Shown here: one piece after another, positions 7,707-17,511 of the stretch
Layout: each line of letters opens with the position of its first letter
Numbering within the stretch: the first letter of the stretch is position 1
Source of the DNA: Rouxiella sp. S1S-2
Lineage (GTDB): Bacteria > Pseudomonadota > Gammaproteobacteria > Enterobacterales > Enterobacteriaceae
DNA: 64,000 nt
Assembly: GCF_009208105.1 (NCBI RefSeq)
Contig: NZ_WFKL01000001.1
Coordinates: 2,852,001 to 2,916,000, forward strand
Direction of reading: 5' to 3'
The notes under the pieces: generated by a model
The model's input: the letters and a program-made list of their open reading frames with translations, nothing else
The model's database searches: none
What the model was told of the DNA's origin: nothing
Made by a program: the position numbers and the translations under genes

Positions 7707-8801
7707 TCAGAATAAGTTCAGCACATCCGCCATAGACTCAACGCGGGCAAACGCCGCGTATAATGACTCGGCGGTCACAGTATGCGGCATGTTATGCATG
7801 TCAGGCGCATGCAGCGAAGCCTGCACTATCGCCTCAAGTTCTTCAGCCGTAAGACTGGCGATTTCGCTCAACCGCAGCGGAACCGCACAGGCGTGTGACA
7901 ATAACAGTGCTTCGCGTAATTCTTCGTCGCTGCGATTTTCCAGCGCCAGCAGGCACAGGTTGCCCAGCCCGACCAATAATCCGTGACCAAATTCACGCGT
8001 TTTATCGCACACGGTAAAGCCTTCATAGATGGCGTGTGCGGCAGCAGCATGAGCACCGCTGCTCATCAGTGAGGTTAATCCGGCAAACATGAAAATGGCG
8101 TCAAGTACCTGATCCAGCTCGGCGCTGGTTTTACCTGCACGTACCGCGTCGCAGGCTGCTCCCCCGTAGGTGGCGATCAGGTCATAGCAAATGCGGCTGT
8201 TGGCGCTGGAGGACCGGGCAACGCCGGTCAACTCACCCTGATGGCTGCTGATCGCGCGAAACTCGTACCATTTGGCCAGCGTGTCGCCCAAACCTGCCGC
8301 CAACCAGCGCAGTGGTGCCTTGGCCAGCAGTTCGCTGTCGATGATTACGCTGGCAGGTGCCTGCGGCAGCGGGTAAAGGTCGCGAAAGTGACCATCGTCA
8401 AAGTAGCGAACCGTTAACGGTGTTACCGCGGCGCAGGTGGCGGCAATGGTCGGCACGGCGACTACTGGCACATGGGTTATTACGCCCACCGCTTTGCCGG
8501 TGTCGAGGGATTTACCCCCACCGACGCTGATAATAATGTCGGCTGACAGCGCTTCAACCCGCTTGGCCAGGCGCAGAATATTTCCCTCACTGGTTTCACC
8601 GCCAAACCACTCGCTGCCGACCAACGTTACCGCCGAGCCTTCGAGGTAATGATTGATTTTATCCACCACGGCGGCCAGTGCCTGATGCCCACCGATGACG
8701 ATGGCGCGCTGTCCCAGCAGGCTACAAATGTGGCCAATCTGCGACAAAACGCCCGGCCCGCGTAGGATTTGTGCGGGGAAAATAATATTCTGTGCTTGCA
8801 T
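7707..8801 (-). CDS. GldA-type iron/zinc-dependent alcohol dehydrogenase
   Basis: The 364-residue protein belongs to the glycerol-dehydrogenase branch of group III alcohol dehydrogenases. The N-terminal NAD domain has SVGGGKSLDTGKAV at about 92-105. Metal-ligand positions are present as the aspartate in GLGDTLAKW, the histidine in SGAHAAAAHAIYEGF and the histidine in FGHGLLVG. It is the last gene of the leftward HisC-like/FMN-dehydrogenase/GldA-like series, separated from the FMN gene by 123 bases with no clear promoter. The family oxidises glycerol, glycerol phosphate or similar vicinal alcohols. In context it may act on an alcohol intermediate of the same pathway as the HisD-like enzyme. 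Confidence 0.82.
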   Translation of the reverse strand: MQAQNIIFPAQILRGPGVLSQIGHICSLLGQRAIVIGGHQALAAVVDKINHYLEGSAVTLVGSEWFGGETSEGNILRLAKRVEALSADIIISVGGGKSLDTGKAVGVITHVPVVAVPTIAATCAAVTPLTVRYFDDGHFRDLYPLPQAPASVIIDSELLAKAPLRWLAAGLGDTLAKWYEFRAISSHQGELTGVARSSSANSRICYDLIATYGGAACDAVRAGKTSAELDQVLDAIFMFAGLTSLMSSGAHAAAAHAIYEGFTVCDKTREFGHGLLVGLGNLCLLALENRSDEELREALLLSHACAVPLRLSEIASLTAEELEAIVQASLHAPDMHNMPHTVTAESLYAAFARVESMADVLNLF

Positions 8802-8924
8802 CTACTGCCTCTCTCTTTCTATCGCGTTTTATAATGTTAGCAGGCTATCCATTGATAACCCGCTCAATAGACAAGCAATATTTGCGCCAATCGTTTGAAC
8901 TCGGTCATCCACTGCCCCCAAAAA

Positions 8925-10079
8925 TTATGTCGATTCCAAACTCAGCAGATGCGGCCCTAATTGACTCAGCTCGTTACAGCCGAGTTGCGCCATTGTACGG
9001 TCGATTTCGGCGATAATCAGGCTCAGTGCCTTATTAATACCCGCCTCGCCGTGGGCGGCAACGCTAAACAACAGCGGACGCCCCAGCAGCACAGCGTTGG
9101 CCCCTAGCGCGAGCGCCTTAACGATGTCCGTGCCGCGCCGAAAGCCACTGTCGATCAATAGCGCAAAATCGGCTCCGCAGGCCTTGCGAATGGCCGGCAA
9201 CACCTCCATCGGACTGACCGTGCCGTCCAGTTGACGACCGCCGTGATTAGAAATCACGATGCCGTCTGCGCCAAGGTCCTGCGCCTTTTTGGCGTCTTCG
9301 ACGCTGAGAATACCCTTAATCCACAGCCTGCCCCCCCACTGCTCACGCAGCCAGGCGATTGTGCTCCAGTCAAGTGTGGTATCCATCTGTTCAGAAAAAT
9401 AGCTTGCCCCGCCTGCGCCGCGCTGTTTGTCGGCAGGAACGTAGGGTTTGAGATTACCAAAGCCCGGCATACCGGCTGGTTTCAACGTGCGCCATACCCA
9501 TCCCGGATGCAGCGCCACGTCAATCAGGCTGGCAATTGAGAGTTTCATTGGGCGGCGATAGTGGCGTTTGTCCCGCTCGCGATTGCCAAAGTGCACCGCA
9601 TCAACCGACACCACCAGATTCTCGCAGCCCGCCTGCTTAGCACGCTGCAGCAGACCCAATGTCACCTGTCGATCTTTCAGCACATAAAGCTGAAACCAGT
9701 GACGCTCAATATTCTCGGCGGCAATCTCTTCAATTGACGCAGTCGAGACGGTGCTCTGTATATAGGGGATCCCCGCACGCTGCGCCCCGCGCGCCAGTAT
9801 TAAATCCGCCTCATGGCGCAGCATGCCGTTATAGCCGGTTGGCGCTATCATCACCGGGGCTAAAGCCTGTTTACCCCCGAGTTGAAGATGCAGACTGCGC
9901 TGGCTGGCGTTAATCAGCACCGGCGGCACAAAACGCCAGTTATCAAACACCTGCTGATTGTGGCGAAGCGTTACCTCATCGTCAGCGCCGCCGTCCACGT
10001 AGCTAAAGGCAAAAGCGGGCAGTTTGGCCTTGGCCTGCTGACGAAAGTCATTCAGATTGAAGGCGTGGCGACGACTCAC
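8925..10079 (-). CDS. FMN-dependent 2-hydroxyacid dehydrogenase/oxidase
   Basis: The 384-residue protein is a member of the lactate dehydrogenase / glycolate oxidase family. It has the N-terminal substrate tyrosine in YVDGGADDE, FMN contacts in the IAPTGYNG and QLYVLKDR stretches, the active-site histidine in ISNHGGRQLD, and a C-terminal phosphate-binding DSGFRRGTDIVKALALGA segment split by the usual positions. It starts with GTG whose last two bases overlap the HisC-like TGA, so both genes are translationally coupled. The reaction is oxidation of a 2-hydroxyacid to a 2-oxoacid, which the coupled aminotransferase could then convert to an amino acid. That pairing next to hut suggests imidazolelactate to imidazolepyruvate to histidine, as an inference. 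Confidence 0.85.
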   Translation of the reverse strand: MSRRHAFNLNDFRQQAKAKLPAFAFSYVDGGADDEVTLRHNQQVFDNWRFVPPVLINASQRSLHLQLGGKQALAPVMIAPTGYNGMLRHEADLILARGAQRAGIPYIQSTVSTASIEEIAAENIERHWFQLYVLKDRQVTLGLLQRAKQAGCENLVVSVDAVHFGNRERDKRHYRRPMKLSIASLIDVALHPGWVWRTLKPAGMPGFGNLKPYVPADKQRGAGGASYFSEQMDTTLDWSTIAWLREQWGGRLWIKGILSVEDAKKAQDLGADGIVISNHGGRQLDGTVSPMEVLPAIRKACGADFALLIDSGFRRGTDIVKALALGANAVLLGRPLLFSVAAHGEAGINKALSLIIAEIDRTMAQLGCNELSQLGPHLLSLEST

Positions 10080-11245
10080 TCGGCCTCCTGCGCAGTAGAC
10101 TGAGTGTTAGCCTGCATGGAAATCAGCTCAAGGCTGCGCAAGAAAAGCTGATTATCTTGCTCACTGCCCACCGAGACCCGAATCCAGCGTTCATAGCCGG
10201 ATTCGCGCCACGGTTTAACAATCACGCCATAGGCCAGTAATTGCTCTGCCAGCTCCACACTGGGCCGTTTACAATCGAAAAACACAAAGTTGGCGTGCGA
10301 TGGCACCACTTCATACCCTTTCTCCCTCAATGCGGCGCTAATTATTGTCCGCTGCTGGCTGACAAACTCCAAGCTGGCGGCGACGTGCGCTTTATCTTCC
10401 AGCGCAGCCAGTGCAGCAGCCTGAGCGGAACGGTTGATGTTGAACGGCGTACGGACTCTGTCGAGCAGATTCACCAGTTCAACGTCGCTGGCCAAGCCAT
10501 AGCCAATGCGCAGGCCCGCCAATCCGTAGGCTTTCGACAGCGTGCGCAGCACAATCCACGGGCGCGTCTGCTGCGCCAATACCCGCAGGCTGTCGGGATA
10601 ATCAGGGTCTGATTCGCAGTATTCGTAATAGGCCTCATCAATCACTAACACGCAGTCCTGCGGCGCGGCGTCGATAATGCGCTGGAACCCTTCTCGGTTG
10701 AGCATGCAGCCGACCGGGTTGGAGGGATTGCTGAAAATAACCAGCTTCACCGGCGTAGACAGCGCCTGCTCCCAGGCCGCAACGTCGAACTGCTTTTGCG
10801 CGTCCACCCCAACCATCGTGACTTCTGCCCCCATCATGCGCGGGAAAATCTCATGCAAGCCAAAGGAGGGGATCAGCGTTACCACCCGATCGCCTGGGTT
10901 GAGAAACGCAGTACAGAGCATTTGCAGAATTTCTTCCGAGCCGTTACCCATCACCACTTGCTCAAGGCCAACACCGGTCGCAGACGCAATTTTCTGGCGC
11001 ACCGCGCGACTGGCAGAATCAGGGTAAATCGCACAGCCGGAGGCCTCGGCAATTAACGCGCGGATCACCTGCGGGCTGGCGCCCATCGGGTTTTCATTGC
11101 TGGCCAATTTGGCAACGTGTTCAACGCCATATTTTTCACGCACGGCGTCGGCTGACAGCCCTGAATTATAGACCCCAAGCACTCTCGCATCAGGACGCGC
11201 CAGGCGCTGTAAACAGACCGCCGCTGATTCAGATTTTGTCCCCAC
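10076..11245 (-). CDS. HisC-type PLP aminotransferase
   Basis: The 389-residue protein is a class I/II aminotransferase of the histidinol-phosphate aminotransferase type. Features are the KLASNENPMGASP start near residue 40, a NPSNPVG segment near 180, an IDEAYYEY segment near 210 and the PLP lysine in TLSKAYGLAGLRIGYG. The GTG at 11245 with GAGGGGG upstream is chosen; a TTG 13 codons earlier lacks a site. It lies downstream of hutU but behind a terminator-like hairpin. It is not in a his biosynthetic operon, so it is a paralog probably handling the 2-oxoacid made by the FMN enzyme encoded next to it. Aromatic or imidazole 2-oxoacids are the natural candidates. Confidence 0.82.
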   Translation of the reverse strand: MGTKSESAAVCLQRLARPDARVLGVYNSGLSADAVREKYGVEHVAKLASNENPMGASPQVIRALIAEASGCAIYPDSASRAVRQKIASATGVGLEQVVMGNGSEEILQMLCTAFLNPGDRVVTLIPSFGLHEIFPRMMGAEVTMVGVDAQKQFDVAAWEQALSTPVKLVIFSNPSNPVGCMLNREGFQRIIDAAPQDCVLVIDEAYYEYCESDPDYPDSLRVLAQQTRPWIVLRTLSKAYGLAGLRIGYGLASDVELVNLLDRVRTPFNINRSAQAAALAALEDKAHVAASLEFVSQQRTIISAALREKGYEVVPSHANFVFFDCKRPSVELAEQLLAYGVIVKPWRESGYERWIRVSVGSEQDNQLFLRSLELISMQANTQSTAQEAE

Positions 11246-11284
11246 TTCATTCCCCCTCAATGCTTGAAATAAAGAAAACCACAA

Positions 11285-11320
11285 GAAAAAACGGACAGAA
11301 GATCTCCACCCCCTGCCCGT
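11285..11320 (-). terminator. rho-independent terminator between hutU and the HisC-like gene
   Basis: On the minus strand the arms ACGGGCAG and CTGTCCGT (8 bp with one G-U pair) enclose a 14-base loop and are followed directly by six T residues. It lies 40 bases after the hutU stop, so the HisC-like operon is either separately transcribed or expressed by partial read-through from hut. Confidence 0.65.
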
Positions 11321-11359
11321 CGGCTATGCTGAAAATGTCATAGTTACGTTGTCACACAA

Positions 11360-13042
11360 TCATAGCATCGGCATATTCACGTCATGAGTTTTAGCACACT
11401 CAATCGCCAGCTCATAGCCCGCATCGGCATGACGCATCACGCCCGTAGCCGGGTCATTGAACAGCACGCGCGCCAAACGTTTATCGGCGGCTTCTGTTCC
11501 GTCACAGACAATCACCATTCCCGCATGCTGCGAGAAGCCCATGCCGACCCCGCCGCCGTGGTGCAAGCTGACCCAGGTTGCGCCACCGGCAGTGTTTAAC
11601 AATGCATTGAGCAATGGCCAGTCGGATACGGCATCGGAGCCGTCTTTCATCGCTTCGGTTTCGCGGTTAGGTGACGCTACTGAACCCGTATCAAGATGGT
11701 CACGGCCAATCACCACCGGCGCTTTCAGCTCGCCATTGCGTACCATTTCGTTAAACGCCAGACCGGCAATGTGGCGCTCGCCCAGTCCCAGCCAGCAAAT
11801 CCGCGCCGGCAGGCCCTGGAAAGCAATGCGCTCCCGCGCCATGTCCAGCCAGTTGATCAGGTTGGCGTTGTCTGGGAACAGCTCTTTGAGCTTAGCGTCG
11901 GTTTTGTAGATATCCTCAGGGTCACCCGAAAGCGCGACCCAGCGGAACGGACCTTTGCCTTCACAAAATAACGGACGAATATACGCAGGAACAAAGCCAG
12001 GGAAATCAAAAGCATTGGCCACACCTTCGTCTTTAGCAACCTGACGGATATTGTTGCCATAGTCCACGGTAGGAATGCCCATCGCATGGAAGTCGAGCAT
12101 CGCCTGAACGTGTACCGCCATGGACGCACGCGAAGCCTTAATCACTGACTGAGGGTCTGATTCGCGCGCGGCCAGCCACTGTTCCAGCGTCCAGCCCTGC
12201 GGCAGATAGCCGTTCAGCGGATCGTGCGCTGAGGTTTGGTCGGTGACGATATCAGGACGTAAGCCGCCCTGCTGCGCACGTTTTACCAGCTCAGGCATGA
12301 TGTCGGCCGCGTTGCCCAACAGGCCAACAGAAATGGCTTTTTTCTCTGCACAGGCTTTTTCAATCATCGTCAAGGCTTCGTCAATGCTGTGGGCTTTGTA
12401 GTCCAGATAGCGGGTGCGAATACGAAAATCAATGCGCGACTCCTGGCACTCAATCGCCAATACGCAAGCGCCTGCCAACACACCGGCCAGAGGCTGTGCA
12501 CCGCCCATGCCACCCAGACCGGCGGTGAGGATCCACCGACCGCGCAGGTTGCTGTCATAATGCTGACGGCCCGCTTCGGCGAAGGTTTCATAGGTTCCCT
12601 GCACAATGCCCTGCGCACCAATGTAGATCCATGAACCGGCAGTCATTTGGCCGTACATCATCAAACCGGCTTTATCCAGCTCGTGAAAATGCTCCCAGTT
12701 GGCCCAGTGTGGTACCAGATTTGAGTTGGCAATCAGCACGCGCGGTGCATCCGTGTGGGTGCGGAATATGCCCACTGGCTTACCGGATTGCACCAGCAGC
12801 GTTTCGTCTTCTTTCAGGTCGCGCAGGCTTTGCAAGATGCCTTCAAACGCCGGCCAGTTGCGCGCTGCTTTACCAATCCCGCCGTACACCACCAAGTCTT
12901 CCGGACGCTCTGCAACGTCGGGGTCGAGGTTGTTTTGAATCATGCGGTAGGCCGCTTCAATCAGCCAGTTTTGACAGCTCAATTCGGTTCCGTGCGGGGC
13001 GCGAACAACGCGGGCAACGGCGGTTTTCTGTGGTGAATTCAT
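11360..13042 (-). CDS. hutU: urocanate hydratase
   Basis: The 560-residue enzyme converts urocanate to 4-imidazolone-5-propionate, the second step of histidine degradation, in the cytoplasm using tightly bound NAD as electrophile. The length and sequence are typical: [12 protein letters not shown] near residue 48, a [18 protein letters not shown]-binding stretch near 170-185, and the catalytic-cysteine region [11 protein letters not shown] near 410. The ATG is preceded by GAGGAG. hutH lies 38 bases upstream on the same strand, so hutHU is one operon controlled by the HutC operator at 14641. Confidence 0.97.
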   Translation of the reverse strand: MNSPQKTAVARVVRAPHGTELSCQNWLIEAAYRMIQNNLDPDVAERPEDLVVYGGIGKAARNWPAFEGILQSLRDLKEDETLLVQSGKPVGIFRTHTDAPRVLIANSNLVPHWANWEHFHELDKAGLMMYGQMTAGSWIYIGAQGIVQGTYETFAEAGRQHYDSNLRGRWILTAGLGGMGGAQPLAGVLAGACVLAIECQESRIDFRIRTRYLDYKAHSIDEALTMIEKACAEKKAISVGLLGNAADIMPELVKRAQQGGLRPDIVTDQTSAHDPLNGYLPQGWTLEQWLAARESDPQSVIKASRASMAVHVQAMLDFHAMGIPTVDYGNNIRQVAKDEGVANAFDFPGFVPAYIRPLFCEGKGPFRWVALSGDPEDIYKTDAKLKELFPDNANLINWLDMARERIAFQGLPARICWLGLGERHIAGLAFNEMVRNGELKAPVVIGRDHLDTGSVASPNRETEAMKDGSDAVSDWPLLNALLNTAGGATWVSLHHGGGVGMGFSQHAGMVIVCDGTEAADKRLARVLFNDPATGVMRHADAGYELAIECAKTHDVNMPML

Positions 13043-13080
13043 TTTTCACTCCTCGATAATGTAAAATTTGTTTTTTTAAG

Positions 13081-14631
13081 TTAATTAAAGCTGGGTAATA
13101 AAGACTGTACCGCCGCTGGCCAGAATTCACGGCTGGCCCACAGGCGCATATTTTCGACGTCCGGTGCCATCAGGCGGTCGCGCTCAAGGAAGGCGACTTT
13201 TTCGCGCACCGCGCTGATTTCGCCCTCCATCACTGCCGAACTTTTTAGCGGACGGTTAAAATCGATGCCCTGCACCGCTGCCATAGCTTCAATGCCCACG
13301 ACCACGGCAGTGTTAAAGCACATGTCGCCTAGGCGACGGGCGGCGTAAGTGGCCATTGACACGTGGTCTTCCTGATTGGCGGAGGTTGGCAGGCTATCTA
13401 CGCTGCCGGGGTGCGCCAGAGACTTGTTCTCTGAGGCCAGTGCGGCGGCGGTGACTTGCGCAATCATAAAGCCAGAGTTAACGCCGCCGTCGTTGACCAA
13501 AAATGCCGGCAGGCCTGAAAGACCCGTATCGAGCAGCAGCGCAAGCCGACGTTCCGAAATAGCGCCTATCTCAGCCACCGCTAGCGCGATGATATCGGCG
13601 GCAAAGGCCACCGGCTCGGCGTGGAAGTTACCGCCGGAAATTACGTCCCCGGTTTCGGCAAACACCAGCGGGTTATCTGACGCCGCGTTGGCTTCAATCT
13701 GCAAAATACGCGCTGAATGTTTAAGGTTATCAAGGCACGCCCCCATCACCTGCGGCACGCAGCGAATGGAGTATGGGTCCTGCACGCGGCCGCAGTTAGC
13801 GTGTGAAGTGACAATGTCACTGCCCTCCAGCAATTTCGCCACCGCCGCCGCCACTGCAATCTGGCCTTCCTGACCGCGCGCCTCATGAATACGCGGATCT
13901 AAAGGTTTAACTGACCCCTGAATCGCCTCCAGCGACAGCGCACCCGCCACCAAACCCGCCGCAAAGACGCGCTCGCCTTCAAACAGACCGCGCAGCGCGA
14001 GTGACGTGGAAACCTGCGTGCCGTTTAACAGTGCCAGTCCCTCTTTTGGCCCCAACACGAACGGTTCAAGCCCCACAGTAGCCAAACCCTCTATTGCAGA
14101 AACTTTTTCACCGTTAACGCGCACTTCACCTTCCCCAATCAGCATCAGCGAAAGGTGTGCAAGCGGGGCCAGGTCACCGGATGCGCCCACTGACCCTTTT
14201 TCAGGAATACATGGCATCACACCGGCGTTAAACAGCGTAATCAGCGCCTCGATGACGTCAATACGAATGCCGGAGTGGCCGCGAGACAGGCTCAGCACTT
14301 TGGTTGCCATCACCAGACGCACCACGTTATCGGGCAGATCTGCGCCTATGCCAACGCTGTGCGAGAGCACCAGATTGCGCTGCAGCTCGGCCAGGCGTTC
14401 GGCGGGAATGCTGGTTTGCGCCAGTTTGCCAAAGCCGGTATTAATTCCATAAACCACGCGTCCCTGCTCGACAATGCGCTTGACCGTTTCCTGCGAGGCC
14501 AGCACGTTGGCGCGAGCTGAATCAGCCAGTTCTATGCGCACATTGCCCTGATAAATCTTACGCAGCGTGGACAAATCAACCTGACCGGGTTGCAGATGGC
14601 AAAGTGTCATATCTGTGGATGAAGAAGCCAT
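13081..14631 (-). CDS. hutH: histidine ammonia-lyase
   Basis: The 516-residue enzyme deaminates histidine to urocanate, the first hut step. The MIO prosthetic group forms from A150-S151-G152 in the [14 protein letters not shown] stretch, and the catalytic tyrosine loop YGINTGFG starts at Y61. Length is normal for the family, with a few extra N-terminal residues (a second ATG at codon 8 could also start). It is the first gene of the leftward hutHU unit. The 94 bases in front hold a HutC operator and the terminator of the preceding ABC operon. Confidence 0.97.
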   Translation of the reverse strand: MASSSTDMTLCHLQPGQVDLSTLRKIYQGNVRIELADSARANVLASQETVKRIVEQGRVVYGINTGFGKLAQTSIPAERLAELQRNLVLSHSVGIGADLPDNVVRLVMATKVLSLSRGHSGIRIDVIEALITLFNAGVMPCIPEKGSVGASGDLAPLAHLSLMLIGEGEVRVNGEKVSAIEGLATVGLEPFVLGPKEGLALLNGTQVSTSLALRGLFEGERVFAAGLVAGALSLEAIQGSVKPLDPRIHEARGQEGQIAVAAAVAKLLEGSDIVTSHANCGRVQDPYSIRCVPQVMGACLDNLKHSARILQIEANAASDNPLVFAETGDVISGGNFHAEPVAFAADIIALAVAEIGAISERRLALLLDTGLSGLPAFLVNDGGVNSGFMIAQVTAAALASENKSLAHPGSVDSLPTSANQEDHVSMATYAARRLGDMCFNTAVVVGIEAMAAVQGIDFNRPLKSSAVMEGEISAVREKVAFLERDRLMAPDVENMRLWASREFWPAAVQSLLPSFN

Positions 14632-14640
14632 AATCTATTC

Positions 14641-14654
14641 CTGTATAGACAAGT
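14641..14654 (-). promoter_or_regulatory. HutC operator of hutHU
   Basis: On the minus strand it reads ACTTGTCTATACAG, 10 bases before the hutH start. The core TTGTCTATACA is shared with the sites at 17482, 19757 and 20717, all in front of hut units in this window. HutC is a GntR/HutC-type repressor relieved by urocanate in known systems. Confidence 0.75.
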
Positions 14655-14662
14655 TAGGGTAA

Positions 14663-14699
14663 ACAAAATCCCGGTCTTGCACCTCTCCGGGGATTTTGT
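14663..14699 (-). terminator. hairpin terminating the hut-linked ABC operon
   Basis: The plus-strand arms ACAAAATCCCGG and CCGGGGATTTTGT pair almost perfectly across a 12-base loop; on the minus strand the stem ends in a T-rich TTTTGTTT tail. It follows the ABC ATPase stop by about 27 bases. A second GC hairpin (14706-14722) sits just before it. Together they separate the ABC operon from hutHU, which has its own operator. Confidence 0.5.
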
Positions 14700-14725
14700 T
14701 GCTTTGCGGGTTTTTCACCCGCCTT

Positions 14726-15511
14726 TTAGTGTTCCTGCGTCTGCAATGTTTCGACGCGGATCTCTTCCGTGACTCGCGCTTTGAGATCCATAAACTCTGG
14801 CGACGTTTTTAGACGATAGTCACGCGGATGCGGGAAATCGACCGCCACCTCTGTTTTAATTCTTCCGGGACGGGCGCTGAAAATAGCCACTTTGTTAGCC
14901 ATAAAAATCGCCTCGTCAATATCGTGGGTCACAAACAGCACCGTTTTTCGCGACGACTCCCAAATCGACAACAGCAGCTCTTGCATCATCACGCGGGTCT
15001 GATTGTCCAGCGCGCCAAACGGCTCGTCCATCAGCAAGATTTTCGGGTCATTGGCCAGTGCGCGGGCAATGGCGGTCCGCTGCTGCATGCCGCCGGAAAG
15101 CTGGCGCGGAAAGTGGTGCTCAAAGCCGCGCAGGCCGACCTTATTAATGAAGTAGTCGCTGCGCTCCTTTTGCGCCGCCTTGCTAACCCCCCTTTCTTCT
15201 AGGCCGAAGCAAATATTTTGCTGCACGCTCAGCCACGGAAACAGAGTATAACTTTGGAACACCATGCCACGATCGGCACCCGGACCCTCCACCCGCTCGC
15301 CGTCGAGCCACACTTCGCCACGCGTTGGCTGGTCTAGCCCGGCCACAATACGCAGCAGCGTAGATTTGCCGCAGCCCGACGGACCGAGAATAGTAATAAA
15401 GTCGTTCTCGTTAACCTGATAGTCCACCGGCAGCAGTGCCTGCGTTTTCTCGCCTTTTGGTCCGGTAAAAATGCGCTCCACCTGACGAACGCTCAGTTTT
15501 GGATGATTCAT
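14726..15511 (-). CDS. hut-linked ABC transporter ATPase
   Basis: The 261-residue ATPase is of the TauB/SsuB type. Walker A is GPSGCGKS near residues 43-50, the Q-loop is [10 protein letters not shown], the signature is LSGGMQQR near 140, Walker B is [12 protein letters not shown], and the switch is VTHDIDEA. It overlaps the permease stop by 4 bases. It belongs to the operon binding protein - permease - ATPase placed between hutD and hutH with a HutC operator in front. The transporter should import a compound broken down by Hut, such as histidine or urocanate. It is not the ProX-like HutXWV system known from Pseudomonas. Confidence 0.87.
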   Translation of the reverse strand: MNHPKLSVRQVERIFTGPKGEKTQALLPVDYQVNENDFITILGPSGCGKSTLLRIVAGLDQPTRGEVWLDGERVEGPGADRGMVFQSYTLFPWLSVQQNICFGLEERGVSKAAQKERSDYFINKVGLRGFEHHFPRQLSGGMQQRTAIARALANDPKILLMDEPFGALDNQTRVMMQELLLSIWESSRKTVLFVTHDIDEAIFMANKVAIFSARPGRIKTEVAVDFPHPRDYRLKTSPEFMDLKARVTEEIRVETLQTQEH

Positions 15512-16386
15512 TTCAGCGAACTCCAGACAAACATGCGACGGTTGGCCGCTTTAAACAGGAAATCTGACAACAAACCAATGCAGCCGATGACGATAATGCC
15601 GAAAATCATCTGTCCGGTATTGAGCATCGCCTGACTGTCGACAATCATGTGTCCGATACCGCTGGAAGAGCCAATTAGCTCGGCGACGATGACATAAGTC
15701 CAGGCCCAACCGAGTACTAAACGCAGCAACTCGGCCACTTCAGGTGCCGCACCGGGAATAATCACCCGACGCACTACGCTGCGGTTGGTCGCACCTAAGG
15801 TATACGCGGCCTCGACCAAATCACGACGCGCGGCGCCCACTGTCACCGCCACCATCAGGGTTATCTGGAAAAACGAACCGATGAAAATCACCAGAATCTT
15901 TTGCATCTCGCCGATACCGGCCCACAGGATCAGCAAAGGCACAAATGCCGACGCGGGCAGATAGCGACAAAATGAGACAAACGGCTCGAAAAAGGCCTCG
16001 ATAAGCTTATATGATCCCATCAAAATACCCAGCGGTACGGCAATAATAGAGGCTAATACAAAGCCCCCCAAAACGCGCATCACTGTCATACCAATGTCGT
16101 TAGCAAAATTGAACTGGGTGAACAGAAGCCAGCCTTCCTCCAGCATGCTGGCCGGATTGGCCAGAAAAGTCGGAGACACCGCGCCGGTAAAGGTCACCAG
16201 CGCCCAGGCGGCAAAAAACACCACAAAGAAACAAAAGCCAAGAAACCAGCGCTGACGCGCAGCAACCGGTCGCAGCGGAACCATCATTGGGTTGTGCCAC
16301 ACCTTTTTGCTTGCCGGCAACGGTGCTGGCTCGCGTTGAACTGACCCAGATAGGTTCTGCGCGATATCAGTAACAGAACGTTGCAT
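15508..16386 (-). CDS. hut-linked ABC transporter permease
   Basis: The 292-residue permease has about six membrane segments beginning near residue 60 after a long cytoplasmic N-terminus. The EAA-type loop is visible as the AAYTLGATNRSVVRRVIIPG stretch. The start is placed at the ATG at 16386, which has a perfect AAGGAGG site; an in-frame GTG 8 codons earlier overlaps the binding-protein stop and is the alternative. It belongs to the TauC/SsuC family and pairs with the flanking ATPase and binding protein. Confidence 0.87.
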   Translation of the reverse strand: MQRSVTDIAQNLSGSVQREPAPLPASKKVWHNPMMVPLRPVAARQRWFLGFCFFVVFFAAWALVTFTGAVSPTFLANPASMLEEGWLLFTQFNFANDIGMTVMRVLGGFVLASIIAVPLGILMGSYKLIEAFFEPFVSFCRYLPASAFVPLLILWAGIGEMQKILVIFIGSFFQITLMVAVTVGAARRDLVEAAYTLGATNRSVVRRVIIPGAAPEVAELLRLVLGWAWTYVIVAELIGSSSGIGHMIVDSQAMLNTGQMIFGIIVIGCIGLLSDFLFKAANRRMFVWSSLK

Positions 16387-16409
16387 TAACGCCTCCTTCT
16401 GGCTGTTCA

Positions 16410-17408
16410 CTATTTCGCGACCGTGGCGTTATTGACGAACTGCGGGTCAAATAAGGTGCTGATGTCCGGCGTTTTACGCAAAATTTTCATCTGCGTCAGC
16501 AGTGTTGCCGCTTCTTTACTGAAGCTGGTTATTTCACCGCTGAAGAATTTTTTATTTTGGTCGAGGTCCTGCCAGCGCAGATAGCTCGATTCCTCTGCAA
16601 ACTGCTTGCCGGTTTCCTTCACCGCCGCACCCATGATTTCATTTGATTTTTCAGGGTCTTTCTTAATCATTTCCAGCGCTTCAAAATAGCTATTGACCAG
16701 CGCCTGCGCGGCTTTAGGATTCTTTTCAAGGAAGGTTGGCGTACAGCCCAGGGTGTCCATCACCATCGGATACTGCAGGGTAGTAGCCAGAATTTTTCCC
16801 TTGTCAGGACTCTGGCGAATGCTAGACAGATAAGGCTCATAGGTCACGGCGGCGTCGTTCTGACCGGCGATAAAGGCGTGTGCGGCGGCGTCTGGCCCCA
16901 GCGTTGCAAGCTTGACGTCTTTCATGGTCATGCCGTTTTTATCGAGTATCCACGCCAGCAGGAAGTAGGAAGAGGTGCCGGGTGCATCAACGCCAACAGT
17001 CTTGCCTTTAAGGTCGCTAATTTTATTAATGCCCTGGCGCGTGGCAATGCCATCTGCACCATAGGACTTATCAAGCTGCACAATCTGCTTGATAGGCACA
17101 CCGGCTGCGTTCCAGGTCAAATAGGTTTCTACGGTAGTGGCAGCGCACTGTAGCGAACCGGAGGCAATCGCCAGGTGACGAGACTGCTGTGGCACCATTT
17201 TAAGGGTGACGTCCAGACCATTTTTCTTGAAGATCCCAGCCTTATCGGCCAGCGTAAGAGGGGCAAAACCTGTCCAACCAGAAATACCAATCGCCACCGG
17301 CGTATCTGCCGCGTGTGCCGCACCGGCGCTAGCGCAGCCGAAGGTCACGGCCAAACTCAATAAGGTAAAAGATTTTTTCAGTCCGGCTTTGGAAAATTTT
17401 TTGCTCAT
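16410..17408 (-). CDS. hut-linked ABC transporter substrate-binding protein
   Basis: The 332-residue precursor has a signal peptide of about 33 residues ending AGAAHA-AD. The mature protein belongs to the NMT1/TauA/SsuA family, with a GISGWTGFAPLTLA opening, an ADKAGIFKKNGLDV segment and the VTYEPYLS motif. It is related to, but clearly different from, the binding protein at 1593, so two systems of one family serve this island. Expression is predicted from a sigma-54 promoter at 17512-17528 with a HutC operator just downstream of it. The substrate is probably histidine, urocanate or a derivative (inference from context). Confidence 0.87.
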   Translation of the reverse strand: MSKKFSKAGLKKSFTLLSLAVTFGCASAGAAHAADTPVAIGISGWTGFAPLTLADKAGIFKKNGLDVTLKMVPQQSRHLAIASGSLQCAATTVETYLTWNAAGVPIKQIVQLDKSYGADGIATRQGINKISDLKGKTVGVDAPGTSSYFLLAWILDKNGMTMKDVKLATLGPDAAAHAFIAGQNDAAVTYEPYLSSIRQSPDKGKILATTLQYPMVMDTLGCTPTFLEKNPKAAQALVNSYFEALEMIKKDPEKSNEIMGAAVKETGKQFAEESSYLRWQDLDQNKKFFSGEITSFSKEAATLLTQMKILRKTPDISTLFDPQFVNNATVAK

Positions 17409-17481
17409 TTGCCACTCCTGTCGAAAGTACCTGTCTTGATATAATTGGCTCTTTAAATCATAAACCGAGCCTCTGTCTATT

Positions 17482-17495
17482 CTTGTCTATACAAG
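17482..17495 (-). promoter_or_regulatory. HutC operator of the hut-linked ABC operon
   Basis: The plus-strand sequence CTTGTCTATACAAG is the most symmetric of the four HutC-type sites here (5-bp arms CTTGT/ACAAG). A further TGTCTAT half-site lies just upstream on the plus strand (17474-17480). It sits 17 bases downstream of the -12 element of the sigma-54 promoter, so bound HutC would cover the transcription start. Confidence 0.75.
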
Positions 17496-17511
17496 TTAGT
17501 CATTACATTAA

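Noticed and set aside
4209..11245. Reading the HisD-like and HisC-like genes as part of a histidine biosynthesis operon
   Set aside because: No other his genes are present, the genes lie on opposite strands, and they neighbour transport and hut genes; the HisD paralog also has changed metal ligands.
14726..17408. Naming the hut-linked transporter hutXWV
   Set aside because: HutXWV of Pseudomonas is a ProX/betaine-type system; these proteins are of the NitT/TauT family, so the symbol would mislead.
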